A stretch of 64,000 nt of DNA. Source: Diploscapter coronatus (Eukaryota; Nematoda; Chromadorea; Rhabditida; Rhabditidae). Location: contig OZ038422.1 of the NCBI GenBank assembly GCA_964036155.1, forward strand, positions 8,951,201 to 9,015,200. Direction: 5' to 3'. The notes beneath the pieces are model-generated. The model saw only the letters and a program-made list of their open reading frames with translations. It was not told the origin of the DNA and ran no database searches. Below, piece by piece: positions 1 through 11,210 of the stretch. The position numbers and the translations under genes were made by a program. Within the stretch, counting starts at the first letter, position 1; every line of letters begins with the position of its first letter.

Positions 1-719
1 AAAAGAAGGAAAAGGTTAAAAAATTTCTAAAAATTTATCTGATCGCTTTGATACCGAAGCCCACATTTTTTGCTGAACTATGGATTGATACTGATGTCCT
101 GTTTATTGTAAATTTTTGAAACAACCAATATCTTTCATGCATATTTACCCTATTTACATCGATTTAAAATTCGCATGATCTTGTTTGCAGAAAAAATCGA
201 AGAAAGAGATCACATCTGTGGAAGTGAAGGAAGCTGAGAAGCTGCCTGATGATGAACAGAAGGAGAAACAAGAAGAACGACAGAATGAGAAACAGGAAGA
301 GCAACAGAAGGAGAAACAGGAAAATCAGCCGAAGCAGAAAAGACAGGAGGATGGAAATGATGTCGCTGAATGGCCGATCGAGGAGCAGAACAAGAAGGAT
401 AAGGTGAAAATTTACCGATTTTTTTCTAAATTGAAACGAATCGTCTTTCTTCTGCCTGCTTTAAAAGGAATAGATGAAACTAACCGATTACAATAGAAAC
501 ATTGAGATCGCAATATTTAAATTGCAATAATCTCATCACCTTATGATTAGATTTAAAATAATTGACTTTCAGAAAGAGCTAAAGAAGAAAAAGAAGAAGG
601 AATCGAAATCGAAGGACGAGGACAGACCAGTGACTCCTGAAGCAGAGACAGAGACAGGAGCGAGCAGCAAGTCTCCCGAAGTGCCACATGTGGATGTGAT
701 CACTTTGGATGATGACTGA
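1..719 (+). CDS. 3' exons of a Lys/Glu-rich protein, product unknown
   Basis: Three exons are visible: 1-14 (donor GT at 15), 191-403 (acceptor TTTGCAG, donor GT at 404) and 573-719 (acceptor TTTCAG, stop TGA 717-719). Exons 2 and 3 are 71 and 49 whole codons, so the phase is 0 throughout. The 5' part lies outside the window. The visible 124 codons are almost wholly Lys, Glu, Gln and Asp, with repeated short QKEKQ/E blocks, as in a charged coiled or disordered tail. The protein ends in VDVITLDDD, a hydrophobic core followed by acids that fits a SUMO-interacting motif at the extreme C-terminus. I do not recognise the family. The exon structure is well supported; the function is not. Confidence 0.62.
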
Positions 720-3336
720 ATATTCCATCACGAACCACACAAGAAATGCTCATTCCAAACCAGGTTTGCCCCAAATGATTGTAAAAGTTATCCACTTCAT
801 TTTACACATTTATTGTTTACTTTAGCATTAGTTCGTACAATAAGTTTAGAATTTTATAGCTCATTGAATACTAGAATGAATTTTCTCGAAATTACATACC
901 TTCATTCTACGCATTCACTCAGTTCTGATGTTATGCTTTTGCCGGTATTTAATGAAACCTTTCTCACTTCTTTCTCCGCCTCAAACTTATCATTTATTAT
1001 CACCGTGCGCGTTGTCATAACTTATAAGCTGATAATTATGGGTTGTAGTCTTTCCATTTTTCTTACCATGGGCGTATCACTGTGGCTGATTGAAACACGT
1101 AAAAATTGCTAAGATCTCCATCAGTTACAGTATATTATTTAGATTTTTTTGTTTAATTTTGATCTAGCTAAATTCTGCTTGCACATTTTCAGAATCTTAT
1201 TCTAAGCCCAAAATTTAGTTTTATGTTCAAGGATCCCTAATTCATAACAGTAGGATTGTATTTATGTTAAGAAAATGTCTATTCCACGAGCATTATTCAG
1301 GAATCTTCCCTGTGCAATCATTCTTTTGAAAGTTATGTGCTGCTCTTTTCCTCGTTTTCGGAAATGAACGATATTTTGTGCAATCAACAATTCGAATTCA
1401 ATTTTAGTTAAAATATTTTATATGTACGTAGAATTTCATATCGAATAGATGAATTGGAAAAATAACATGGATTGGCGATACAGTACACGGGCACGAGCCT
1501 GTATAAATTGAATAGGGAAATGGAGGGTCAGGTTGAATTTGAAAATTGGTTTAGAGATAGATAATTTGAGGGGGCGTAGCTAGCTGCAACACCGAAATGA
1601 GACATTTTTGCGCACTCCTTTTTCAGAATTGATTTCTAGACTTTCTTCTTCTCGATTTACCCATTTTTCACAATCACAAGGCTAACCTAAATGAGTGAAA
1701 GTATATACTTCATGAGTCAGTTTTTCTTACTTCAAACGACGACCTATTGCATAAAAATTACAACGTTTTCAAGATCGCGCAGTATTATTCAATTCTGCCT
1801 GGTTCATTGGCCAATTATTCTTGAATGTGAAGAGTGGTATTGTTGCACGCGCAAAAATGCCTCACGAAAAATTATAGGGTCATAAAATGTTGTATATAGT
1901 AAGGAAAATATAATAAGCTAAAGCTTGACAAATAACTCCCGAGATAACAATAGTTATGTGAGTGTACGAGCAGGGCTCGTACTTAATGCGCGCTACATCT
2001 CGAGATTGCATCAGACTATCGATGACTTTTGCAGTATTTTTTAAATCGTAGACAATTTAGCATAAAAGTGATGCAAAAATGATCGACGAATACTTCTTAC
2101 AAAGTGATAACTATCAATTTGATATTACTCTTTATCATTACGCTATATATCTGCGAGCGCGAACGGTAAATCGTTCACCTTACATATAATACATATAAAT
2201 TATTACTAGGGGGAAATTGTCTGTCAAATATTTTTCTCGAATTCAAAGAACAAAAATAGTCCACTGATGTGAAATCTGCTATATTGTTAACATGATAGAA
2301 AATCTTCTCATTACTGTCTTCTCTTTTCAATTTGAAAAGGAATTAATAACACTCTGCAATGAGTATATTTCACATAAGCAGAATATTTTCAAGTCTATTA
2401 TAAAGAGCGAAATCCAGACAGACGAATTTTTCAAATACATATGTATGCTAGAGAATAAGCAAAACACGAAAAGAACGAGAAGACGAGAAAAAACTGGGTG
2501 AAAATTGAGCGCATCGATTGAAGTATACTGTGTTGGGTGATTGAACGGCATTCATTTGGAAATAGACGGCATGAAGTTCAATTCGAGGTTATTTTCAGAC
2601 TAACCTTTACAATTCAAGAAAAGCGAAATAATTTCGAATTAAAATTCATGGAAAGCTCGAAGTTATCCGTTGGAATTTGTTGAAATAGTTGAATTCGGAA
2701 AAAATCTAAATCGACTGAATTTCAATCCGATCTAACAGAATAACTTCGACCTAGTATCTCTTTTGGACTGTACAAAAATATAGCGGCTTTATCTTAGAAT
2801 ATATAATTTGTGTAATAGGAGAAGATTTAAAACTTTGCTTGAGGCGCATAACGGCAGTGGGGTTGGTGAGAAAGGAGAAGTTGAATTGACAATTTGCGAG
2901 TTACGATTTGACAGATGATCGAGTAAATCGACGAACGAATTATGCTTTTGATGAAGGGCACTAGGAGAGCTGCGTATCAATGCAAATATGGTCAAGCGAT
3001 TTTTGCCTATCCTTGTTAACTTGTTAAAAATCCTAATACAGTGACACACAAAGTTTGTAGCAATGTCTCAAATTTGTTCTTCTCCATAAATTAGTTTTAC
3101 TGATCAGAACTTCAAAAATTTTGATCTTGTGCGGCACTTTATAAATTTAAAGTATCCTTATTAAATTCTTATTATTTAGAAGAAGGCGACATTTCTTAGA
3201 TTCTGAAAATGCCTAATTTAAATTGGAAAATTCAGAATTTAAGAAAATTAGTTTAGAATTAAAAAAAGAATAAAATTGACCATATTCGATCGATAGACGT
3301 TAAATTTGGACGATAGCGTCAAATTTTGAATATGAA
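720..3336. other. Intergenic, no gene seen
   Basis: This stretch separates the stop of the Lys/Glu-rich gene from the stop of the convergent R7BP-like gene, so it should hold both 3' ends. It is AT-rich. The short ORFs here (for example 813-1112 and 1691-1885) have no coding-like codon use or splice context. A perfect 8-bp stem with a 3-nt loop (GTACGAGC AGG GCTCGTAC) sits at 1964-1982. No transposon ends, tRNA or conserved domain were recognised. Confidence 0.5.
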
Positions 3337-6300
3337 CTATGAAGAAGAAGTGGAGGGGAAGACTGTCGAATTGTCCTGAGTAAAGGAGTGGGTTTGTCGA
3401 TTGACTAGGCATAGCTGGTCTTCAGCTTCGAACACATACATTGCGGTCGACACGACGAGCCGCGCCGCCGACGATGCGTCACTTTTAACTGCAAATTTAA
3501 AAAATAAATGATATGAAGATATGATATTGTTGAAGATTAATTAAAAGCAGAGAATTATCTAATCGAAATGCAGAAGATGCATGATTTTACAATGAGTTAT
3601 TTCTCTATTGTATTAGATTGAAGGGTATATTATTGTTGTTTTCCATAAACTATTAGTTGTTGAAAAATTGAGTATTTTGGTAATTTGATGATGAAACCAG
3701 AAATTATTGCGCTACGATTTCGAAATCCTAATGATGCAATAAATATTGTCCTACCTTTTCAGCAGGCGAAGGTTCACTTGTCGAAAAGTGCACTGTTATA
3801 AGGTTTTCTAATGTCTCGAGCATATTCTCCATATTGGCTATCTGAAAATATCCGAAAAGTTTTTGATAAACTTGAAGATTTTTATACTTGTTGTGGAGTG
3901 ATGGATGGTTCTGTGGGAGCGGGAAATGTCCTTTCCAAAGTGACGCATCGCTTCATTTCGACAACGTACTGTGTCGCGCAGCCGATAAACTGCGATGCAT
4001 GTCGGGTGAATTCCACTCCTAGATTTCTCATATTCAAAAAAATCTATTGTTTTTGAATTTTAGAAGATAGATTTTGGCTAAAATTTGTGATACGTCTACA
4101 AATTGTGACGATACCAGTTCATTACAAATACACAATGAATATTTTTAGATTTGATAAGTTAATTGCTCTTGGCATTGACGTCAACATCAGTTTCATGAAG
4201 TATACTATTATATTTATATATATTTTTTTTAATTCTAACCTTCATGCCTAAGTTGCGGCAGTACGCAGTTGCGTGCCGCCTCACATGCCTTCAGACACGC
4301 CCTGCCTGCGGTTTCCACTTCTCTGAAATTCCAAATATTCCTTCTTTCTTTTTTTCTTTCCCAGAAACAGTTTGGTTTCTCGACTTCATTCATGAATCCA
4401 TTGAACTTCCGGTGAGAGGCAAATGGCAAATAAAAGGGCTCGAGAGGAGAAGAAGTTGAGAATAAATAAAATCGAGTAGAAAAGAAGAGGGAATAAAAGA
4501 GGGATAAAGTTGAGATTTGACTGGATTTACTCAGATTGAGAGCAGATCTCGCGAAATCGCGAAATTGATCCGGAGTGCTGACGCAATTTCTCAGCCCCAA
4601 GCCTGCTTTATGCCTTGACTGACAACGGTCTCTCGTTCGATAAACCAAACGATTAGAGCAGCACTTTTTGTCGATTCAATTGAAAATTTCAGCACAAAAT
4701 CAAACATCTAGCGGATTTTGCTTACAAATGGGCGCTTTTAATCAAGATAGATACGGGAAACTAGAATTTAGTGAGTGAATGAGTGAGTGAAGATCAACTT
4801 CTCTATAGCTTCATCAAGCATGTCAAACTCTCAAGATTTTTATGCTATCGAGAGAATTTTGATTTTCAATTTTCCTGTGCTATTTCCTCGTTTTAACTGC
4901 GAGGGCGACACTTCGCACGACTCGCACAATGCAACAGCAGCTCCTTCAGTCAATTCATTTAACTCTCTGCGTCTTTTTGGCTCCTCCTCAATATCTTCTG
5001 GCTTCGTTGCTTCGTTGCACACCACAAAAACACCACTACCACCTCATTTCAACACCCCTCCCTCTCTTCTGCTACGTCCTCTATTTCTTCCTTCTTTCTT
5101 CGTCTCAATTCTATTTCCATGCCTCCTTAACATCTGACTCTGCCTGCAGCACTGGAGCAGTGCACACTTTTACGAAGCTGTAGAATTGGAAAGGAGAGGG
5201 CAGAGACGCAGAGAGAAAGAGAATCTAATTGAGGCGAGGTGTAGAAGGAGCAGAAGCATGACATCATCACAACAATGGAGAGGGGGAGAGTGGAAAGAGG
5301 ACAGAGAAAGAGAGCAGCGACAAATGACATCGATAAGCCTCCAGTGCACTGAAGAGAGAGGAGAGAGAATAGATGAAATCACAACTTGCATTAGGCTGAA
5401 GGACAAACGTCAGCAACATCAAAAAGAGGAACATAATTCATAATCGGGAATGAGAAAACAACAAATTAGGAGACGCGTTGAGAAGAAGTGGATATTGTTT
5501 ACCGCGACAAATTAGATTTTCACGCATCAAAGGTTTCTATTAATTCATTAATGAAAACTTCTTCTAACAGAGCATGAAATACAGAGTTTCTCACTTATTA
5601 TGACGAAAAATTGTGCATCATTTGTCGCGCATGAATAATAATTAGAAATTTCATTTTATAGAAAATGTTTTAAAAAAAAAACATAAAGTTGCGTGTGAAT
5701 AAAGAAGTTCAATTTCCATGAATGAAGAACTGTAAATAAATTTAAAAAAAAATCAGTCACATCTTATGTACTATTCGTCAAATAAAAAATGCTTAAAAAT
5801 CGAAAAATTTGATCAAAATTTTCGTTTGATTTTCATATATCTTAATGAAAAAAATATCCAGGGGATTCGATAATATAAATTAATAAAAAATAGCATGGCT
5901 TGTAACAGTATTTTTTTTTATAAATATTTTATACAAATTTAAAAATAATACTTACCGTCTTAGTGAAGCGCCGTCGTGCGAAGTGCCAATCCCCTGCGTG
6001 GCGTGGCGAAAAAGGGCCAGTTGCACATTGCATTCGTGCACCAACTGAAAATTTATTTATTTTGAATTGCTATATTTTATATCTTTTAATTTTCTGCATG
6101 TTATATATTCTAAATCTCGATTTTTCTTAACGATGTTCAAGCTATGGATAAGTTTAGAGATGGGTATGAAGTCTAGCTTATGCTTTCAGGAACCAAGAAT
6201 CGTTGTGGAAGAGAAATTCATATTGTAGGGCCACTCCCACACAACACCCGCACCAAATTAAGGCCTCACAATGGAAGACTAATAAGGAGAGGAGCGCTCT

Positions 6301-9300
6301 GCCAGTTGTTCGCGCATTCTCCCACACTTTCCTCATGAAAAACACGCATTCCAAATTTTGGCTATTGTTCCGAATATTAGAACGCGTGATTTTTACTATA
6401 GAAGATAGGAGTTTTCAAAAAATGAATATGGTAAACTCATCCTCAGAAACATCTTTATAATTATAAAAAAAGCTAATTAACAACGAGATAAATTATGAAT
6501 TTATATTTTTTAAAATATTTTATTTCAATAATCAACCCTGAGCTGCCTTTACAAATTGCGTGCACTTGATAATGAGCTTTGGGTGCAACCGGAAATTAGA
6601 AATATTCACGTTTCCTCTGCGTTTCTTTCTGCCTTCCGATACACACAATTCATCTTGTGCCACCCTCACGTTGCTCTTTCCATCATTCCACTTCACACGT
6701 ATTTCATATAAAGCTAATTTCTCCTAGAAGTGCCAAGAGAAAGATCGAAAGAAGAACGAAGTGAGGCACTGATTCCTCTTCCTGTGTGAGTGATACAGTC
6801 AACGTGTTCATTGAACTCTTCGAGATAAAAATTAAGAAATGAATGAAGCCTTTTAGCTCTGTTAGTTTTTGACCTCGTGATCTAAGAAGTAATAATGTAA
6901 CCCCAGTGCATAAATTGAGTCTTTCTATAGAGACGAAAAATGGGATAACTTATTTAGAGGTCAAATGAATTTTCAGAATTGATAATCATGAGAAAATTTG
7001 ATATCAATATGATCGGCGAGATTAGCCGGAGCAGAATGCTTTTTAGATCTTCGAAAGTAGACCAGTAGGATCAAAGTTATTTCCATTTTTGTGCGATGAA
7101 TTTTTTCTATCGTCGCTTTCCATTTGACCCAGCCAGTCATTTTTAACTGTGTTTCAATAGATACAGGATTTGAATTTTATCATTCGAAAAATCATCAGTT
7201 TTTGCGCAGCGTCATTGCAAGATTTAATTATTCAACTGCGCATGGCAGTGGATTGTCACTTTCCACCATAACTTTGAATTTTGCTCGCCAATTCTTAATC
7301 CGAGGAAATGTTTTCGGACCGTTTGTGCTAACGTTTGATGAAAACCGATGAAACACGAGGTGGACAAATCGATATCGTAGTTTCAGAATCGGTTGGAAAC
7401 TATACGGAAAGAGTGCTTTATTTTCGAGATATGGGGTTCCGATATTTAGAAATCATGATTTTTAGGGTTTCGAGAAATTCCTCAACTACAAAGTTTGAGT
7501 AAAAAATCCAACGAGTGTGATACAAAAACAGTTTCCCATGATTATCAATTAGGAACTCGGCCAGATGGAGCGGAGAAAAGTGACCGAAAATTTCTAGTAC
7601 ATAATTTGAATGCTAATCTTGGCATCTCGCTATTTCTAAATAGATTTATTCAATTGCTGTCAAAAGTCTGTCTAATTCCTTAATACGCCATAAATAGATA
7701 AATATCTGAGTCAGCACATAATCATTCCTCAAATCTTTGAATATCAGCATCAAATCCAAAATCAGTCCCTAATCTGTGTAAATCGCGCACATTTTCGCCA
7801 GACCGGTTCATTTCGAAATGCGGGATTCAATAATACGTTTTTGCATTGTTTCAAATCGCAGCAAATCCGTCCTAATCCCCTTGTTATTCACGTTTATCTC
7901 CAATTCTTCAGAAGTAGTGAGCTTTGTGCATTATCACAAGGATTTTGCAATCTATCTTTATCCAGAAATAAAATGATACAGTTGTAAACAAAAGTAATTT
8001 TGATTTTGCTTAATTTTTCAATTTATCCAGAACCGATGTGATACAAATTTGCATACATTCTTCAGAACTCAATGAATGGGGATATCTACTAAATTGCGGA
8101 ATAATTTGCTCATAAACCGTAGCTTCATGCTTTATTGTGAAGTCAAGCTTGGTTCCGAATTTTTTTTCTCTGGCTAAAGTTTCATTCAAAAGAATATCAT
8201 GCCCTCTTATATTTGCGCGATGATGGAGTCAAAAACCACCAATTGATGCATACAAATCTGCCAACTCGGATGAAATGTGATCAAATAACAAATGCGGAGT
8301 GGAGTGTGGGCAAGTCTACGTGGTTTCGAGCTGCTGCTTGCCACTTTTCCTCGACATTCCAGGCACATTTGCCGATACTTGCGCTTTAGCTATTCATGTC
8401 GAATATGACGAGGGAGTGTGTAAAAATTAGGGGCAAAAGAATGGGAGGGGGAAAGGGGGAGATCATGGGATCATCGCGGATAGGAGATATGGGCTATAAG
8501 CTATGACAACATTATAGGGCCGAGCTCGTGTCTCTTTCCTCTTCCTTCTGCGGCATTTATCCGAGGGGAAGCAGAGTGGCTCACCAACTCCCTCCAACTC
8601 ATCAGGTCATCTCTTATTCATCATTATCGAGGGATCTAAACTACGCGCATGACAATGAAAGAGCAGCGAGCGGCGCATTTGACGTAATTCAACCTGATAT
8701 TCACAGAAACAAATTCCTCGATGAGGGGAAGAGATGACCATTAATCGAGCATTGCATCATCGAGGATGAATTCTTAATACGGGAAAAAGAAAATAGTGTG
8801 ACAATTTCTGATGAAAAGAACTATTGCGTCAAATGCTTCAACTAATTGCCAAGTTGAATATTTTCGATTTCCAAACAAACATTTTTTATCTGAATTGTAA
8901 AAATTCCTCATTTTCAATGCATCTGCCGAGGTAGAAGCACAGCATAGAATGATCTAGAAACTCAACTCATAGTCAGAGCAGAAAAGGGAAGTGTTTCTTG
9001 AGAATTGGATGAATTGCATCGCACTGCATCGATTCCCTTATTCCCTCGCTCCCCCCTCTTCTCTAAGACTCGAAGGCTCTGTGTAACTTGAATAACCTAT
9101 AATTGCAGAGGGGTTGTGTGAACTTTTCAAGCAACCAATTACATTTCTGCAAATACGAAATCACAACCTCGAAATGCCTTGGAATGGCTGCCCAGATGGA
9201 AATCGCGCTCCACGGCAAATTACTGGCATCACCACCTTAGAAGTGCAGGCTTTTTCTTCGAAAAAGTCAAACTATAAATTTTCTGCGCTCACTTTTCCAA

Positions 9301-10022
9301 GTTTTCCTTCCTAATCTATGCAGTAAAAGGTTTTTCGACAGTTTTGCTAATCCTAAAATCATAGATGACAAATTTTCCGAATTATTTTTTACAAGTTGAC
9401 TTCGATAAATTTCTTCATTATCTTGAGTTTTCATATTTTTGTGGATGTGCAGGATTCCTGCCTGCCTTCATGCATCTCGCGGCAGCTCAACAGCTCAGCC
9501 TATCGGTTCTCGGTTCTGGGTGGGGGTTTCATGAAAGACGCCCTCCTCTCCCTTTCCTCCTTCCCATTCCTTTTCTTTCAAGCTCACTAGCGCCTAGTAT
9601 TTTTCCTAAGCACACACAGTGGAGAGTGAGAGAGTACGAGGGACAACATGAAATGGAGAGAGTGCAGAGCGGCAGGACTGCTTGCTGGCGGCAGCTTCTT
9701 TTTGTGCAAATGCCTCTCTCTCTCTCTCTCCCTCTCTCTTTCATTCACAAGAAGAGCCAAGGGACAAGGATGAAATGAGAGACGGAAAGATGGAGAAATC
9801 AATAATTGTCTAGGAGAATAGAGAGGGGAAAAGATGCAGAGAAGCAAATAGATTGCGAGGGAGAGGGAAGATAAAGAATGAAGCAAAGAGATCATAGCAA
9901 TTTAGAAGGAAGCATTGAATTAAATTGCATCATCACCATCATATAATAACCGGTAACATTGAAAATAAAGTAAGAAAAATACATCAAGGAAATACCTCGT
10001 TGAGTTTGCGGACACTGGACAT
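3337..10022 (-). CDS. RGS7BP: R7-RGS-binding-protein-like (R7BP/R9AP family), four exons
   Basis: Coding exons on the minus strand are 10022-9996, 6044-5956, 4322-4240 and 3488-3337. Each has a GT donor (GTATTT, GTAAGT, GTTAGA) and a TTTCAG or TTTGCAG acceptor. Phases match at all three joints, and the 351 nt give 116 residues plus TAG. The start ATG lies in an exon beginning at 10188 after a TTTTAG acceptor, leaving about 166 nt of 5' UTR; an in-frame stop precedes the ATG. The core LVHECNVQLALFR, then a Gly-containing turn, SLRREVE, and a Cys/Ala-rich helix match in order the helical core of vertebrate R7BP. That family docks RGS7-type G-protein regulators with G-beta-5 at the membrane. No C-terminal membrane anchor or palmitoylation cluster is visible, and at 116 residues it is about half the usual length, so an alternative 5' or 3' exon may be missing. 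The exon chain is more secure than the family name. Confidence 0.6.
9714..9730. repeat. (CT)n microsatellite
   Basis: This is an uninterrupted CT dinucleotide run inside the long first intron of the R7BP-like gene (6045-9995), followed by further CT-rich sequence to about 9740. It creates spurious GA/CT-type ORFs on both strands. Confidence 0.85.
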
Positions 10023-10183
10023 TGATGGCGATTGGGATGTGTGGAATGGTGCGGCGTGCCGTCTCCGTGCTCCGTGTGTTCCCTGTCTGAATCCACTCGT
10101 TTCGCGCCCAGCTCAGTCCGCTGCTCAACTGCCCCCGACTGACCCAACTTCTCCTTCTCGCGAGAAGATCTCACCCTGCCGAG

Positions 10184-10540
10184 GTCTTCTAAAAGAAATC
10201 GATAAAAAACATCAGTCAAATGAAAGAATAGTCGAAATCCTACAAGAACTAGACTTGATCTTAGCACAATTTTCAAATGATAAGATCTTCACCGAGCTTG
10301 TAACGAAAGAAAGATGATGCAAGATCTACGCAGAAGAGATGTTGAAAAGTCAACTGTCAATAAAATTCGATGAAGTAGAACTCGGTTTCAATGATCTGAC
10401 AACAAAGTTGCCCAACCTGATGTTATGAACGGCAGACTGTCGATGGTCCGAGAATTCTGCAGCAGAGACGCCGGAAATCAGCTGAAATCACAAAAATCAA
10501 GGAAGTTCACCAACCTACTTGAAACACACGTAAAAATGAT
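10184..10540 (+). pseudogene. Possible decayed coding fragment
   Basis: One plus-strand frame reads as charged helical protein (for example LLKEIDKKHQSNERIVEILQ) from about 10184 to about 10470. It continues in the same frame through in-frame TGA codons at about 10315 and 10428. Codon use looks coding on both sides of the stops (for example KSQLSIKFDEVELGFNDL). No splice site removes the stops and no parent family is recognised. The left edge abuts the 5' exon of the minus-strand R7BP-like gene. It could be a retroposed or transposon-derived relic, or chance in A-rich sequence. Confidence 0.25.
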
Positions 10541-11210
10541 CGGAGTTTCATCTTTTGATATGGTGCAAAAACTTCATCTCACATGATTCTTACGTTTTTT
10601 CTTTCTAAGAAAATGGAATCAAATTAACCTGCAGGTGGTTTGAAGGAATTTGCGCTGACGATTAATAGCTCGAATAGGAATAATGGCGGTGATGTGTGGG
10701 AGATGGCGTCCTAGACAAATCAACCAAAAGTCGACGAAGAATCGATGATCAACCGATCAACGCAACCCTGTCCTGTCGTGATTGGTGCCACAATTCTGTT
10801 GCTGAGTGCAATGCAATGCGATGCAAGTCGTGCCAATTAATTGTTATATAGAGGAATAACTCGGGAAGTCGAGAATCGTGTATTCACCAAAATAGACACC
10901 AATCGAGTACAATCAACGCCAATTTGACAAAATAATCTAGTGATCAAGGAGAATAATCAACAAACAAAATACGAATTGGTTGATTGAAGAGAATGGTTGA
11001 ATTGGGGGAGGGGCTGAATGGGTCAAGAATAATGCAGCAATAGTAAATAGATAGTTGACGATGATGATAATGAAGGGCTTAGGGGCGAGTGGGAATTTAG
11101 AAAATCGAAGACAATCAATGGACAGCGTTCAATGAATACGAATTACAAGAGTAACGTTGAAAGAGAATGATGATGATGATGATGATGATTGGGTGAATGG
11201 GCAAGGGGGA

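Noticed and set aside
4235..4648. 137-residue minus-strand ORF as a gene
   Set aside because: Only its last 83 nt (4322-4240) are exonic, as part of the R7BP-like gene. The rest reads through an intron with a clear TTTCAG acceptor.
9365..9895. Overlapping ORFs over CT/GA-rich DNA
   Set aside because: Low-complexity Ser/Leu/Arg/Glu translations on both strands are produced by the (CT)n run; no splice context or conserved residues.
9925..10317. 130-residue plus-strand ORF with a His run
   Set aside because: Its first half is antisense to the R7BP-like 5' exon. The second half belongs to the stop-interrupted relic. There is no start context.
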